Below, piece after piece: positions 44,356-52,377 of a stretch of 64,000 nucleotides of DNA. A program made the position numbers and the translations under genes. The first letter of the stretch is position 1; the number at the start of each line of letters is the position of its first letter. The notes under the pieces were generated by a model. It had not been told where the DNA came from and ran no database searches. It was given only the letters and a program-made list of their open reading frames with translations. The DNA lies in the NCBI RefSeq assembly GCF_900182705.1, contig NZ_FXTP01000011.1, positions 62,001-126,000 on the forward strand. The letters are read 5' to 3'. The stretch comes from Gracilimonas mengyeensis (GTDB lineage Bacteria; Bacteroidota; Rhodothermia; Balneolales; Balneolaceae).

Positions 44356-45467
44356 TGTAACCTCACATTAAATTTTTTCAGGCTTAGTCCGATGAACCCG
44401 GCCGTCATCACCCCAAGAATGAGCGTCTCTTTCCAAACCAGCATCAGGTCGGAGCCTTTCAGCATGATGCCCCGCACAATCACCAAAAACCACTTGGCCG
44501 GAATAAAGTGCGATACCCATTGCAGCACCTCCGGCATACTGGAAACCGGAAAGATAAAGCCAGATAACAGCACCGTGGGAAGCAGCAATCCGGCCAGAGA
44601 AACCATCATGGCCGTCTGCTGATTATTGGCTGCGGATGAAATGAATACGCCAAGCGCCAGGGCGGTCATGATGAAAAGTCCTGCCTCTAAGAAAAAGAAC
44701 AAGTTAGAACCCCGGAATGGCACCTCAAATACAAACCGTGCCAACAGCAAAATAGTGAGCACGTTCACAATAGATAAAACCATGTACGGCAGCACCTTAC
44801 CTATGATGATATGATAGGGTTTTAAGGGCGATACCAACAGGATTTCCATATTCCCCATCTCCTTTTCCCTTGTGATAGAAATGGAAGTCATAAGTGCGGA
44901 GATCAGCATCAAAATAATAGCAATGAGCCCCGGCACAAACAGGTTTACACTGCGCAACTCGGGATTGTACATCATACGTACTTCGGGTTGAAGGCCGGCT
45001 TGCTGTATTTCAATCCCATTTTCAGCATTCAAATCGGCCACATAATCCCTGACAATACTGCCCGTATATGCCTGCACCAATTTAGCCAGGTTGGGATCAG
45101 TAGCGTCGGTTATAACCTGGATGTCGGCCACTCCCTCACGCTCTAATTTTTCGGCAAAATTCTGTTCAAATACCACAATCTCTTTGATGTTACCCTGCCT
45201 GAATAAATCCTCAACTTCCTCATAACTTTCCAGCCAGGCATTTACCGTAAATGACTTGGACGCTTGAAGTTTATGCGTTAAGGTTTGGGTAACATCATCC
45301 CTGGAAAAATCCAGCACTCCAATCTGAGCATCACTAATTTCATTCCGGATAGCAAACCCAAACAGCACCATCATGATCACCGGCATGCCAAACAACACCA
45401 GGAGCGTGCGTTTGTCACGATAAATCTGTTTGAACTCCTTGATAACGAATCCTTTAAACGTGTTCAT
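44352..45467 (-). CDS. ABC-2 type permease (YbhS-like)
   Basis: A 371-residue permease of the same architecture as its neighbour: helix VLFGMPVIMMVLFGFAIRNE, periplasmic loop, ITREKEMGNMEILLVSPLKP coupling segment, then four further helices. The N-terminal FKGFVIKEFKQIYRDKRTL is the usual cytoplasmic elbow. It overlaps the genes on both sides by four bases, so the two permeases and the second ATPase are tightly coupled. Substrate is unknown; E. coli YbhS is linked to drug and cation efflux. Confidence 0.88.
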   Translation of the reverse strand: MNTFKGFVIKEFKQIYRDKRTLLVLFGMPVIMMVLFGFAIRNEISDAQIGVLDFSRDDVTQTLTHKLQASKSFTVNAWLESYEEVEDLFRQGNIKEIVVFEQNFAEKLEREGVADIQVITDATDPNLAKLVQAYTGSIVRDYVADLNAENGIEIQQAGLQPEVRMMYNPELRSVNLFVPGLIAIILMLISALMTSISITREKEMGNMEILLVSPLKPYHIIIGKVLPYMVLSIVNVLTILLLARFVFEVPFRGSNLFFFLEAGLFIMTALALGVFISSAANNQQTAMMVSLAGLLLPTVLLSGFIFPVSSMPEVLQWVSHFIPAKWFLVIVRGIMLKGSDLMLVWKETLILGVMTAGFIGLSLKKFNVRLQ

Positions 45468-46207
45468 CCTTGTCCTCTTTCGGCCGAGCGGGCCAGTTGA
45501 ATAAATACCTCTTCTATGCTATCACACGAAAACGACTGCTTGAGCCCCTTGGGCGTGTCCAGTGCCTCTATCTTCCCATCCACCATGATAGATACCCGGT
45601 CGCAGTATTCGGCCTCGTCCATGTAGTGTGTGGTTACAAATACCGTGATGCCGCGGTCAGCGATTTCATAGATCTTTTCCCAAAACTGCCTGCGGATGAC
45701 CGGATCTACGCCTCCGGTGGGTTCATCCAGAAACACTACTTTGGGCTGGTGCAGGATGGAAATTGAAAAAGCCAGCTTTTGCTTCCATCCCAGGGGCAGT
45801 GATTCCACCGGTTTCTTGCGAACTGATTGCAATCCTACTGAATCAATAACTTCATCAGTTTTTTGCGGTAACTCATTGCGCCCTATACCATAAACTCCAC
45901 CATAAAATCGAATATTCTCTTCAGCAGTCAGATCATTATAAAGCGAAAACTTCTGGCTCATGTACCCAATGCTTTTTTTGATGGATTCGGCTTGTTTATA
46001 CACATCAAAGCCGGCTACTTCAGCCTGACCTTCCGTAGGCATAAGTAACCCTGTAAGCATGCGCATGGCGGTGGTCTTGCCGGCCCCGTTGGCCCCAAGG
46101 AAGCCAAAGATCTCCCCTTTCTTCACTTCAAATGAGATCTGATCCACGGCCGTAAAGTCACCAAACCTGCGGGTCAGTCCTTCTGTTTTAATAGCTACAT
46201 CATACAT
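45464..46207 (-). CDS. ABC transporter ATP-binding protein (YbhF C-terminal-half-like)
   Basis: A 247-residue nucleotide-binding domain. Walker A is GANGAGKTTAM. The signature loop is degenerate: ESLPLGWKQKL stands where LSGG usually is. Walker B is VVFLDEPTGGVD, and the H-loop is VFVTTHYMDEAEYCD. The lost LSGGQ matches the C-terminal half of two-domain exporters such as YbhF, where one half is catalytically asymmetric. It probably pairs with the NBD encoded at 46212-47135, which ends four bases upstream. Confidence 0.9.
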   Translation of the reverse strand: MYDVAIKTEGLTRRFGDFTAVDQISFEVKKGEIFGFLGANGAGKTTAMRMLTGLLMPTEGQAEVAGFDVYKQAESIKKSIGYMSQKFSLYNDLTAEENIRFYGGVYGIGRNELPQKTDEVIDSVGLQSVRKKPVESLPLGWKQKLAFSISILHQPKVVFLDEPTGGVDPVIRRQFWEKIYEIADRGITVFVTTHYMDEAEYCDRVSIMVDGKIEALDTPKGLKQSFSCDSIEEVFIQLARSAERGQG

Positions 46208-46211
46208 GTCC

Positions 46212-47135
46212 TTACTCCTCTAATCCATTGTGCATCAGTGCCATAAAAGCATCTTCTATATTGGGTTGAACCGGTTTAATTTGAACATCCGAAATGCCCT
46301 GATCAAACAGATAAGTCTTTAATGAAACCAGGTTGGGTTTGCCTCTCTTGTCGGTATAGTGCATGTATTCTCCAAAAGGATGTATCGAATCCGTCCATTT
46401 ATACTGCTGCAAAGCGCGCAACAGCTTATATGTTTGGGGTGATTTTACACCTAACAGCGGCTTTTCAAAAGAGTTCACAATCCTTTGTGGTTCATCAATT
46501 TGCATTATTTCTCCTTCCTGAATCAAAGCCACACGGTCACATAAATTAGCTTCATCCATGTAGGGCGTTGACACTACGATGGTGATTCCTTCCTTCTTTA
46601 AAGATTGTAGCATGTCCCAAAACTCTTTACGGGAGACCGCATCCACTCCCGTCGTGGGTTCATCGAGCAACAGCAATTCGGGTTTGTGAATAAGTGCACA
46701 ACTCAGTGCCAGCTTCTGTTTCATTCCGCCGGAAAGTGCACCAGCCAGGCGGTTCTTGAACGGCTCAAGCTGACTATAAATCGGGGCAACCAGCTCGTAA
46801 TTTTCTTCGAGCGTGGTACCAAATACCGAGGCAAAGAACTGGAGGTTTTCTTCTACGGTTAAATCCTGGTAGAGCGAGAAGTGTCCGGGCATGTAACCCA
46901 GCAAAGGACGGATGGTTTTGTAGTCCTTTTCCACATCATGATCCAGTACCGTAGCCGTTCCCTCATCGGGCAGCAGCAGTGTATTGATGATGCGAAACAG
47001 GGTCGTCTTCCCCGCCCCATCAGGACCAATCAGCCCAAACAATTCTCCTTCTTTTACTTCAAAGGAGATATTCTTGAGGGCCTCCACCTTCCCAAAATTT
47101 TTACTCACCGATGATATGTGTACGATAGTTTTCAA
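46212..47135 (-). CDS. ABC transporter ATP-binding protein (YbhF N-terminal-half-like)
   Basis: A 307-residue ATPase. Walker A is GPDGAGKTTLF, the signature is LAGALSGGMKQKL, Walker B is LLLLDEPTTGVD, and the H-loop region STPYMDEANLCD has a Pro where the His normally sits. A C-terminal extension of about 80 residues follows the NBD. The start is a TTG at 47135; no ATG is available. Together with the next gene it corresponds to E. coli YbhF split in two. Upstream is a repeat array rather than the adaptor gene that would normally abut it. Confidence 0.88.
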   Translation of the reverse strand: MKTIVHISSVSKNFGKVEALKNISFEVKEGELFGLIGPDGAGKTTLFRIINTLLLPDEGTATVLDHDVEKDYKTIRPLLGYMPGHFSLYQDLTVEENLQFFASVFGTTLEENYELVAPIYSQLEPFKNRLAGALSGGMKQKLALSCALIHKPELLLLDEPTTGVDAVSRKEFWDMLQSLKKEGITIVVSTPYMDEANLCDRVALIQEGEIMQIDEPQRIVNSFEKPLLGVKSPQTYKLLRALQQYKWTDSIHPFGEYMHYTDKRGKPNLVSLKTYLFDQGISDVQIKPVQPNIEDAFMALMHNGLEE

Positions 47136-47158
47136 TGGGTTTTTCTTTGTTTTTCAAG

Positions 47159-47193
47159 CAACCCTCCAAGGGTTTCAATCCCTTGGAGGGTTG
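47159..47193. repeat. Perfect 14-bp inverted repeat at the ABC-side edge of the repeat array
   Basis: CAACCCTCCAAGGG (47159-47172) pairs with CCCTTGGAGGGTTG (47180-47193) across a seven-base loop, followed on the plus strand by TCTTTTTT. A partial copy (CCTCCAAGGGTTTCAAG) is at 48360-48376 where the adaptor gene ends, so the array is bracketed by related sequence. Confidence 0.7.
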
Positions 47194-47285
47194 TCTTTTT
47201 TAATTTTAACTGCGATTGGGTGTGATATTAGTGATGCACTTTGATGATTTTCTCTTCACCATCACAGCCCATCTAACAAATCAGA

Positions 47286-47750
47286 AGATCTTTCGAAGTT
47301 GTACTTCGAAAGACCAGCCCGGCAAGGCTGAGCCTTGTCCTCATTACCAAGCTCTTGCTTGGTAATGCATTCCGGGAAGCTCCAGCTTCCATTTCCTCAG
47401 TGGCAACGTATTGCCCAATCTCCGATCACCATCATTATCTTTCCAATTATTCGGGCGGAGATTTTTCAGACTGCTTCTTACACCCCGGGTTAAAACCCGG
47501 GGCTATTCATGTTTCATCCCTAACGGGATTTTATACATGCCACTTGTTAATCCTGTACATCATCAAAATCCTTTAAATCCGGGTTCAAATAACCTCGAAT
47601 TATTCCAAGCCAAGCAGAAGATCTTTCGAAGTTGCAATTCGAAAATACCAGCCCGGCAAGGCTGTGCCTTGCACTAAGCAAACACCTGAACCATTCCAAA
47701 GAGAAGGCTAAGCTTACTTTTCAAGTACAACTTGAAAAGATCCGGGGCCC
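47286..47750. repeat. Repeat array, unit A
   Basis: It contains, in order: a CTTTCGAAGTTGTACTTCGAAAG palindrome-type hairpin with GGCAAGGCTGAGCCTTG (47286-47338) and a REP double hairpin (47340-47390). A block of about 350 bases follows (47397-47750), starting CAGTGGCAACGTATTG and including CCCGGGTTAAAACCCGGG and a CTTTTCAAGTACAACTTG hairpin. From the REP onwards it is repeated almost base for base at 47931-48342. Confidence 0.8.
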
Positions 47751-47761
47751 AAAGGCCAATT

Positions 47762-47896
47762 TCATTCCTCATACACCTGCTCCAGTTCATCAAGTACATG
47801 TTGCACCCGGGCTTCAATATGCGCATCCAATTCATCCATGAACTGGTTGAATTTCATGAGCAGTTGATTCGTGATATGTTCTATTTCTTGTAACAT
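47762..47896 (-). CDS. Possible 44-residue helical protein between direct repeats
   Basis: ATG at 47896 to TGA at 47762 on the minus strand encodes a charged helix (EIEHITNQLLMKFNQFMDEL, ending DELEQVYEE). The codon choice and amphipathic heptad pattern look protein-like, unlike the frames in the repeats around it. It occupies exactly the spacer between the two ~410-base direct repeats, so it may be a cargo gene or a fragment. No family recognised. Confidence 0.35.
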   Translation of the reverse strand: MLQEIEHITNQLLMKFNQFMDELDAHIEARVQHVLDELEQVYEE

Positions 47897-47930
47897 CAGT
47901 CCATTTCAGTTTGTCTTAGTTTCTTTTATC

Positions 47931-48342
47931 CTCGTTACCAAGCTCCTGCTTTGTAATGCATTCCGGAAAGCTCCAGCTTCCTTTTCCACAGTGGCAACGT
48001 ATTGTCCAATCTCCGATCACCATCATTATCTTTCCAATTATTCGGGCGGAGATTTTTCAGACTGCTTCTTACACCCCGGGTTAAAACCCGGGGCTATTCA
48101 TGTTTCATCCCTTCGGGATTTTATACATGCCACTTGTTAATCCTGTACATCATCAAAATCCTTTAAATCCGGGTTCAAATAACCTCCAATTACAAGCAAA
48201 CAGAAGATCTATCGAAGTTGCACTTCGAAAGTACCAGCCCGGCAAGGCTGTGCCTTCCACTAAGCAAATACCTGAACCATTCCGAGTGAAGGCTTAGCCT
48301 TCTATTACGCTTACTTTTCAAGTACAACTTGAAAAGATCCGT
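47931..48342. repeat. Repeat array, unit B (direct copy of 47340-47750)
   Basis: This reproduces unit A from its REP double hairpin (47931-47981) through the CAGTGGCAACGTATTG block to the CTTTTCAAGTACAACTTG hairpin at the end. Only scattered substitutions and small indels are seen, including ATCCCTAACGGG versus ATCCCTTCGGG. Near-identity suggests a recent duplication. Confidence 0.85.
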
Positions 48343-48376
48343 GGCTGGTTCAAGAAACCTCCAAGGGTTTCAAGTC

Positions 48377-49261
48377 CTAAAAATTCACTTCACCGGGCAT
48401 CCCGATTTTCAATTTACCCTCAGGGTTTGGTACCCGCACCTTTACCGCATACACTTGGGTTACCCGCTCCTCTTTGGTTTGAATCATGCGCGGAGTAAAC
48501 TCTGCTTCCGAAGCGATCCAGCTTACCGTGCCGCTGAGCCGCTCATTAGAATCTGCATCCTTATCAATGAGTACCTCCACATCACTTCCCAAGGTTACAT
48601 CCGGGAGTTGTGCGCCAGATACATAGACCCTAAGCGTCAGTTCTTCCAGCCCGGCAATTTGATACAAAGGTCGGCCCGTGGAAACCAGCTCGTGTGGCTC
48701 CACAAATACCGATAACACCCTACCCTCCACTGGGTTGATAATCTGGGCACGCTGCAACTGATCTTCCACCTGGGCAATACGGGTTTGCATGGTTTCCAGC
48801 TCCGCATACACGGATTTCTTTTGCACTTGTACCGAGGCAATCTGCTTTTCCAAGACATTCACTTGTCCTTCGGCCTGATCAATTTGCTGCTGAGTAGCCG
48901 CATTCGTTTCCTTCAGGTTTTGAAATCGGGTGAGTTCCTTTTGCGCCGTCTGCAGCTGCTCGCGATATACGTCGGCCTGTGCTTCCAGTTTTTCGATATT
49001 GGTCCGGATGGATTGCACTGAAGCCTTCAGTTCGCGTTTCCGGAGGGAAAGCTGTACGGTATCTACCAGTCCCACTTGCTGCCCGGCTTCCAGCTGCATG
49101 CCTTCTTTCACCTCAAACTGTTGCAGCGTACCCGATGCTTCAGCCGAGATCGTAACCTCATCTGCCTCAAACTGTCCATAGGCATCTGATTTTTCGGTGT
49201 TATTGCAGGATATCAGCGCCAATGCTATAGCCGCCCATCCCAGTTTCTTTATCAATTCCAT
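48377..49261 (-). CDS. HlyD/YbhG-like membrane-fusion lipoprotein
   Basis: A 294-residue adaptor. A lipoprotein signal peptide ends in ALALISC (Cys about 19). A biotinyl-lipoyl half-domain (EASGTLQQFEVKEGMQLEAGQQV) is followed by a long coiled-coil hairpin (about residues 75-165). The second lipoyl half is QIINPVEGRVLSVFVEPHELV, and a short beta-barrel ends in KLKIGMPGEVNF. It bridges the inner-membrane ABC exporter and TolC. It overlaps the TolC gene by ten bases. In E. coli the ABC genes follow directly; here a 1.2-kb repeat array intervenes. Confidence 0.88.
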   Translation of the reverse strand: MELIKKLGWAAIALALISCNNTEKSDAYGQFEADEVTISAEASGTLQQFEVKEGMQLEAGQQVGLVDTVQLSLRKRELKASVQSIRTNIEKLEAQADVYREQLQTAQKELTRFQNLKETNAATQQQIDQAEGQVNVLEKQIASVQVQKKSVYAELETMQTRIAQVEDQLQRAQIINPVEGRVLSVFVEPHELVSTGRPLYQIAGLEELTLRVYVSGAQLPDVTLGSDVEVLIDKDADSNERLSGTVSWIASEAEFTPRMIQTKEERVTQVYAVKVRVPNPEGKLKIGMPGEVNF

Positions 49262-50532
49262 GAGATTCCTTTTTTAGTTAAGTATTCAATAACGGTTTGG
49301 TGAAGCTGAACGCGGTGAAGCTCCAATTGCAGCCGGGCCCGACTAGCTTCATTCAATTCGGTGAGATATTCAGTAGTGGTAATGACCCCCTCCGCAAGCT
49401 GACTTTCTTTCTCTTCCACCACTTGCTCGCGTAAGTTCAGCACCTGTTCATCCAGTTCAATTTGTTCTTCAAGCTGGGTAATTTTTCGGTGCACCCGGCT
49501 TAGATCTCCCTCCACACTCAACCTAAAAGCCTCCTCATCTGCCTGTATTTTTCGTTGCTGATGGGCTAATACTTCCGTTTTCTTACTCGCATTCGTCCAG
49601 CTTTTCAAGCTCCATTGGGCCCGCACGCCCACCATCCAATACCCCTGTAAGTCATCATTAAACATATCCAGTCCCGGGCGACCATAGGCTGCCGTCCCAA
49701 AGGCCGATACCACCGGCAGTTTTGAGGCTGAAGCCAGGTTCTTTTGCAAGTCCAGCATTTCCCTGCGTTCTTCAAATACATTTAGCTCAGGACGGCTAAT
49801 TTCCTGCTCATACAGCCCGGCAGTCACATCACGGTTCGGCTCTTTCAGTGTTACTTTTGGGGTGATGGGTTCCCCGATCAACACACTCAGCACTTCATAA
49901 GAAGCCTGCAAATCATGTTCAATACGGATTTTCTGCTGGCGGATTTTGAGCTGCTCAGCTTCCATGGTTAAAGCGTTGCCTGGAAGCAGCACCCCATTTT
50001 CTACCTGTGCCCGAACCATCTCCAACTGCTCACTAATATCTGCCAGCAACAGCTCTGTAGATTCAAGATTCTTTTGAAGCTGAAGAATGCTGAAATAGAC
50101 CTGTTCCATCTGGGCACGAACTTTCCACAAATCAGCCTTCACCCCGGCATTTTCTATTGCACTTTCTCCTCTTTCCAATTGCTCGGAAGTACGAGTGCGG
50201 CCTGCATCAAATATTGTCTGGTTCACTTCCAGCGAAAGATTGTAATGATCTTTGCTGAAGCTCGGAGGGGTAGTTCCGGGTGTTGAAAATGGAACATCGG
50301 TAACATCCGATTGATAGCTGGCACTCGCTTTCAGTTGTACTTCGGGATACAACCCCGAACGGGCGATGCGCTGATTCAGCTTCGTAATCTTTCGCTGAAC
50401 CTCCATTTTATCTACCAGTGGATAATTGGTTTCAATTTGCTGATAGCAATATTCCAGCAATATGCTTTCAGGCTGCTGTGCAGTAGCCAGCCACGGCATC
50501 AAAAACATTACTATAAAGACTGCTTTTTTCAT
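49252..50532 (-). CDS. TolC-family outer-membrane efflux protein
   Basis: A 426-residue protein with signal peptide (FLMPWLATAQ) and the duplicated OEP repeat: LYPEVQLKASASYQSD strand and long helices, then KLPVVSAFGTAAYGRPGLDMF and helices with LREQVVEEKESQLAEGVITTTEYL near the C-terminus. It forms the trimeric outer-membrane channel for the adaptor and ABC pump encoded downstream. Its ATG overlaps the TetR stop in an ATGA (50529-50532). Confidence 0.88.
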   Translation of the reverse strand: MKKAVFIVMFLMPWLATAQQPESILLEYCYQQIETNYPLVDKMEVQRKITKLNQRIARSGLYPEVQLKASASYQSDVTDVPFSTPGTTPPSFSKDHYNLSLEVNQTIFDAGRTRTSEQLERGESAIENAGVKADLWKVRAQMEQVYFSILQLQKNLESTELLLADISEQLEMVRAQVENGVLLPGNALTMEAEQLKIRQQKIRIEHDLQASYEVLSVLIGEPITPKVTLKEPNRDVTAGLYEQEISRPELNVFEERREMLDLQKNLASASKLPVVSAFGTAAYGRPGLDMFNDDLQGYWMVGVRAQWSLKSWTNASKKTEVLAHQQRKIQADEEAFRLSVEGDLSRVHRKITQLEEQIELDEQVLNLREQVVEEKESQLAEGVITTTEYLTELNEASRARLQLELHRVQLHQTVIEYLTKKGISWN

Positions 50533-51137
50533 GACGGTTGTACCCCCTTGAATATGAGTATTGGAATGAGCTTTCTTCTTTCTTCAAGGAATTCGAAATA
50601 TCCTTCTTCATCCAGCGAAAAGATGGTCTGTACCATTTTCTTGGCTACCATAGGCATCATACTCATCCCCACAATATTCATCAGGAACTGCCGTGGCGGG
50701 ATATCCGCCATTCGTCCGGCTTCCACTTCTTTACGAATCTGATCTGCAAAAACATCCGGGATCTTAATATTCATGTTGGACATGAATTCCTGGAATCGTT
50801 CCGGATGTTGATTCATCTCATACGTCACAAAGGATGGCAGGTGCTGATTTTCCCAAAACATATCGTGATAGAAGTTGACGACCTTTTCCACTTTTTCTTG
50901 CAGAGAAAGCTCGGAGGAAATAATCCCAAACAACTGCGGCATCACTTTTTTAACCCCGGCCTGAAACACCTCCTGGAAAAGCTTGTCTTTGCTGCGATAA
51001 TAATAGTGCAGCATCGATTTATTGATTTCCGCCTCATCGGCAATTTCCTGCATACGCGCACCGTCAAATCCACGTTTTTGAAATACGGTTTGCGCCGCCT
51101 TAAATATCTTTTCTTCGGTTTCTTTTTCTAAAGCCAT
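50529..51137 (-). CDS. TetR-family repressor of the efflux operon
   Basis: A 202-residue regulator. The N-terminal helix-turn-helix is EKIFKAAQTVFQKRGFDGARMQEIADEA with recognition helix KSMLHYYYRSKDKLF, a standard TetR pattern. The rest is the helical ligand-binding domain. The start at 51137 is chosen because the HTH follows directly; the frame runs back to 51194. It heads the operon TetR-TolC-HlyD, then the ABC genes beyond the repeats. The arrangement resembles E. coli cecR (ybiH) with ybhGFSR. A perfect palindrome lies 53-70 bases upstream. Confidence 0.88.
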   Translation of the reverse strand: MALEKETEEKIFKAAQTVFQKRGFDGARMQEIADEAEINKSMLHYYYRSKDKLFQEVFQAGVKKVMPQLFGIISSELSLQEKVEKVVNFYHDMFWENQHLPSFVTYEMNQHPERFQEFMSNMNIKIPDVFADQIRKEVEAGRMADIPPRQFLMNIVGMSMMPMVAKKMVQTIFSLDEEGYFEFLEERRKLIPILIFKGVQPS

Positions 51138-51189
51138 AATCCATCTGTTTTTTTGTTGCGCTTTTATGATACGAATACCAACCAAGTGT

Positions 51190-51207
51190 TTCAACCATTT
51201 GGTTGAA
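51190..51207. promoter_or_regulatory. Candidate TetR operator (18-bp perfect palindrome)
   Basis: TTCAACCA-TT-TGGTTGAA is perfectly symmetrical and sits just upstream of the TetR-TolC-HlyD operon, where an autoregulatory operator is expected. An extra AACCAAGTG half-site-like run precedes it on the plus strand. Binding is inferred from position and symmetry. Confidence 0.65.
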
Positions 51208-51293
51208 TTTTTTAGTTAACAATCAAAAAAGAATATTTAAGTACAATTAAATCAGCACTTAATAAAAACAAGAATAGCTATATTATTGATAGT

Positions 51294-51380
51294 CGTAGGT
51301 CGGACAGATTTGCCCGACCATAATGGAATTAGGCTTCTTTTCCATTTCTGGCATGGACGGATACATCTATCCGTCCTACG
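51294..51380. repeat. MITE-like element, copy 2
   Basis: It opens with CGTAGGTCGGACAGATTTGC and closes with GGACGGATACATCTATCC then GTCCTACG. Same ends, hairpins and length as 23003-23092, with about 30 diverged bases in the middle. It lies between fliR and the tetR gene. Confidence 0.7.
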
Positions 51381-51554
51381 TGGTGGGGGTAATTATGGCA
51401 ACATTTATCTAATGAGCGAATACCCGCCCAATCAGCGTTATCTGTGCCCCCCTTTTTTCTTGGCATTCAATGAAAAGCGAATGATGCTAAACTTCCGAAT
51501 AGCCACTGGTTCGGTATTCCGACGCCCGGCCGATTTATACCCTGTGTGAGTTTT

Positions 51555-52334
51555 TTAAGGAGCTATAACGCCGATGATTTCTCCCAGGAAGTCATAGATA
51601 TGCAAAAACATCATCTCGAAGGCGGTGGGGAGATAAGGAATGGCAAGCATAAGCAAAGCGATACCTACTCCTACTTTGATCGGAAGTGCGATAAACATCA
51701 TGTTGGCCTGAGGCATAATACGGGCAAAAATAGCCAGCGAGACATCCAACAAGAAAATCACAATGAGAAAGGGAGTGGTGATTTGTACACCAATCACAAA
51801 AAGGTAGGTTGCAATTTCGAGCATAAAAGGGCCGGCAAGATGAATATTGGAATCATTCACAGGCACCACCTCAAAACTCTTAGCCAGCGCACTGATATAA
51901 ATCTTGTCCCCCTCTATCGATAAAAAAACCAACACAGCTATCATCATAAATATATTACTGATGATAGCACTTTGCTTTTGCGTCATGGTATCCACCATGT
52001 TGGCAAAACTTAGGGCCGTATTTAAACTGATGAGCATACCGGCCATCTCAAGTCCCGCAAAAACCAATTGTCCAACCAAACCGAGGGCCGCTCCCACCAA
52101 AATTTCCATAATAATAGCAGTCACAATGAAAACCATACCGTCGCTGGCAGATACAAAAGTACTCTCGGCAGGAATCACCGCAAAAAGTAACACGGTAGTT
52201 ACAATAGACAGGTAGATCTTTATTTGCTTGGGGAAAGCGGCCGTATTGAAAAACGGTGCGGTCATCACCACGGCAGCCACCCGTACGAATACCAGGAAAG
52301 CCGATAAGATCAGGTCAATTGAAAGTGATTCCAT
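51555..52334 (-). CDS. fliR: Flagellar biosynthesis protein FliR
   Basis: A 259-residue export-gate subunit. It has six hydrophobic helices and the family's VFVRVAAVVMTAPFFNTAAFPKQIKIYLS opening. LVGQLVFAGLEMAGMLISLNTAL, LFVIGVQITTPFLIVIFLLDVSLAIFARIMPQANMM and GIALLMLAIPYLP are further markers. It is the last gene of the flagellar operon in this window. No flhB gene follows, although flhB usually comes next; the adjacent genes are a repeat element and the efflux operon. Confidence 0.94.
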   Translation of the reverse strand: MESLSIDLILSAFLVFVRVAAVVMTAPFFNTAAFPKQIKIYLSIVTTVLLFAVIPAESTFVSASDGMVFIVTAIIMEILVGAALGLVGQLVFAGLEMAGMLISLNTALSFANMVDTMTQKQSAIISNIFMMIAVLVFLSIEGDKIYISALAKSFEVVPVNDSNIHLAGPFMLEIATYLFVIGVQITTPFLIVIFLLDVSLAIFARIMPQANMMFIALPIKVGVGIALLMLAIPYLPTAFEMMFLHIYDFLGEIIGVIAP

Positions 52335-52377
52335 GGTTCAGGTGGCGATTATAACGGGTGAAGTCTTCTTACTTATC

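Noticed and set aside
47159-47193. Perfect stem with T tract considered as a transcription terminator
   Set aside because: The T tract is on the plus strand, but no plus-strand gene precedes it; a partial copy at 48360 suggests a repeat edge.
47355-48297. Several plus-strand frames of 65-89 codons
   Set aside because: They are translations of the duplicated hairpin array; the same peptide appears twice because the DNA is duplicated, not because it is a gene family.
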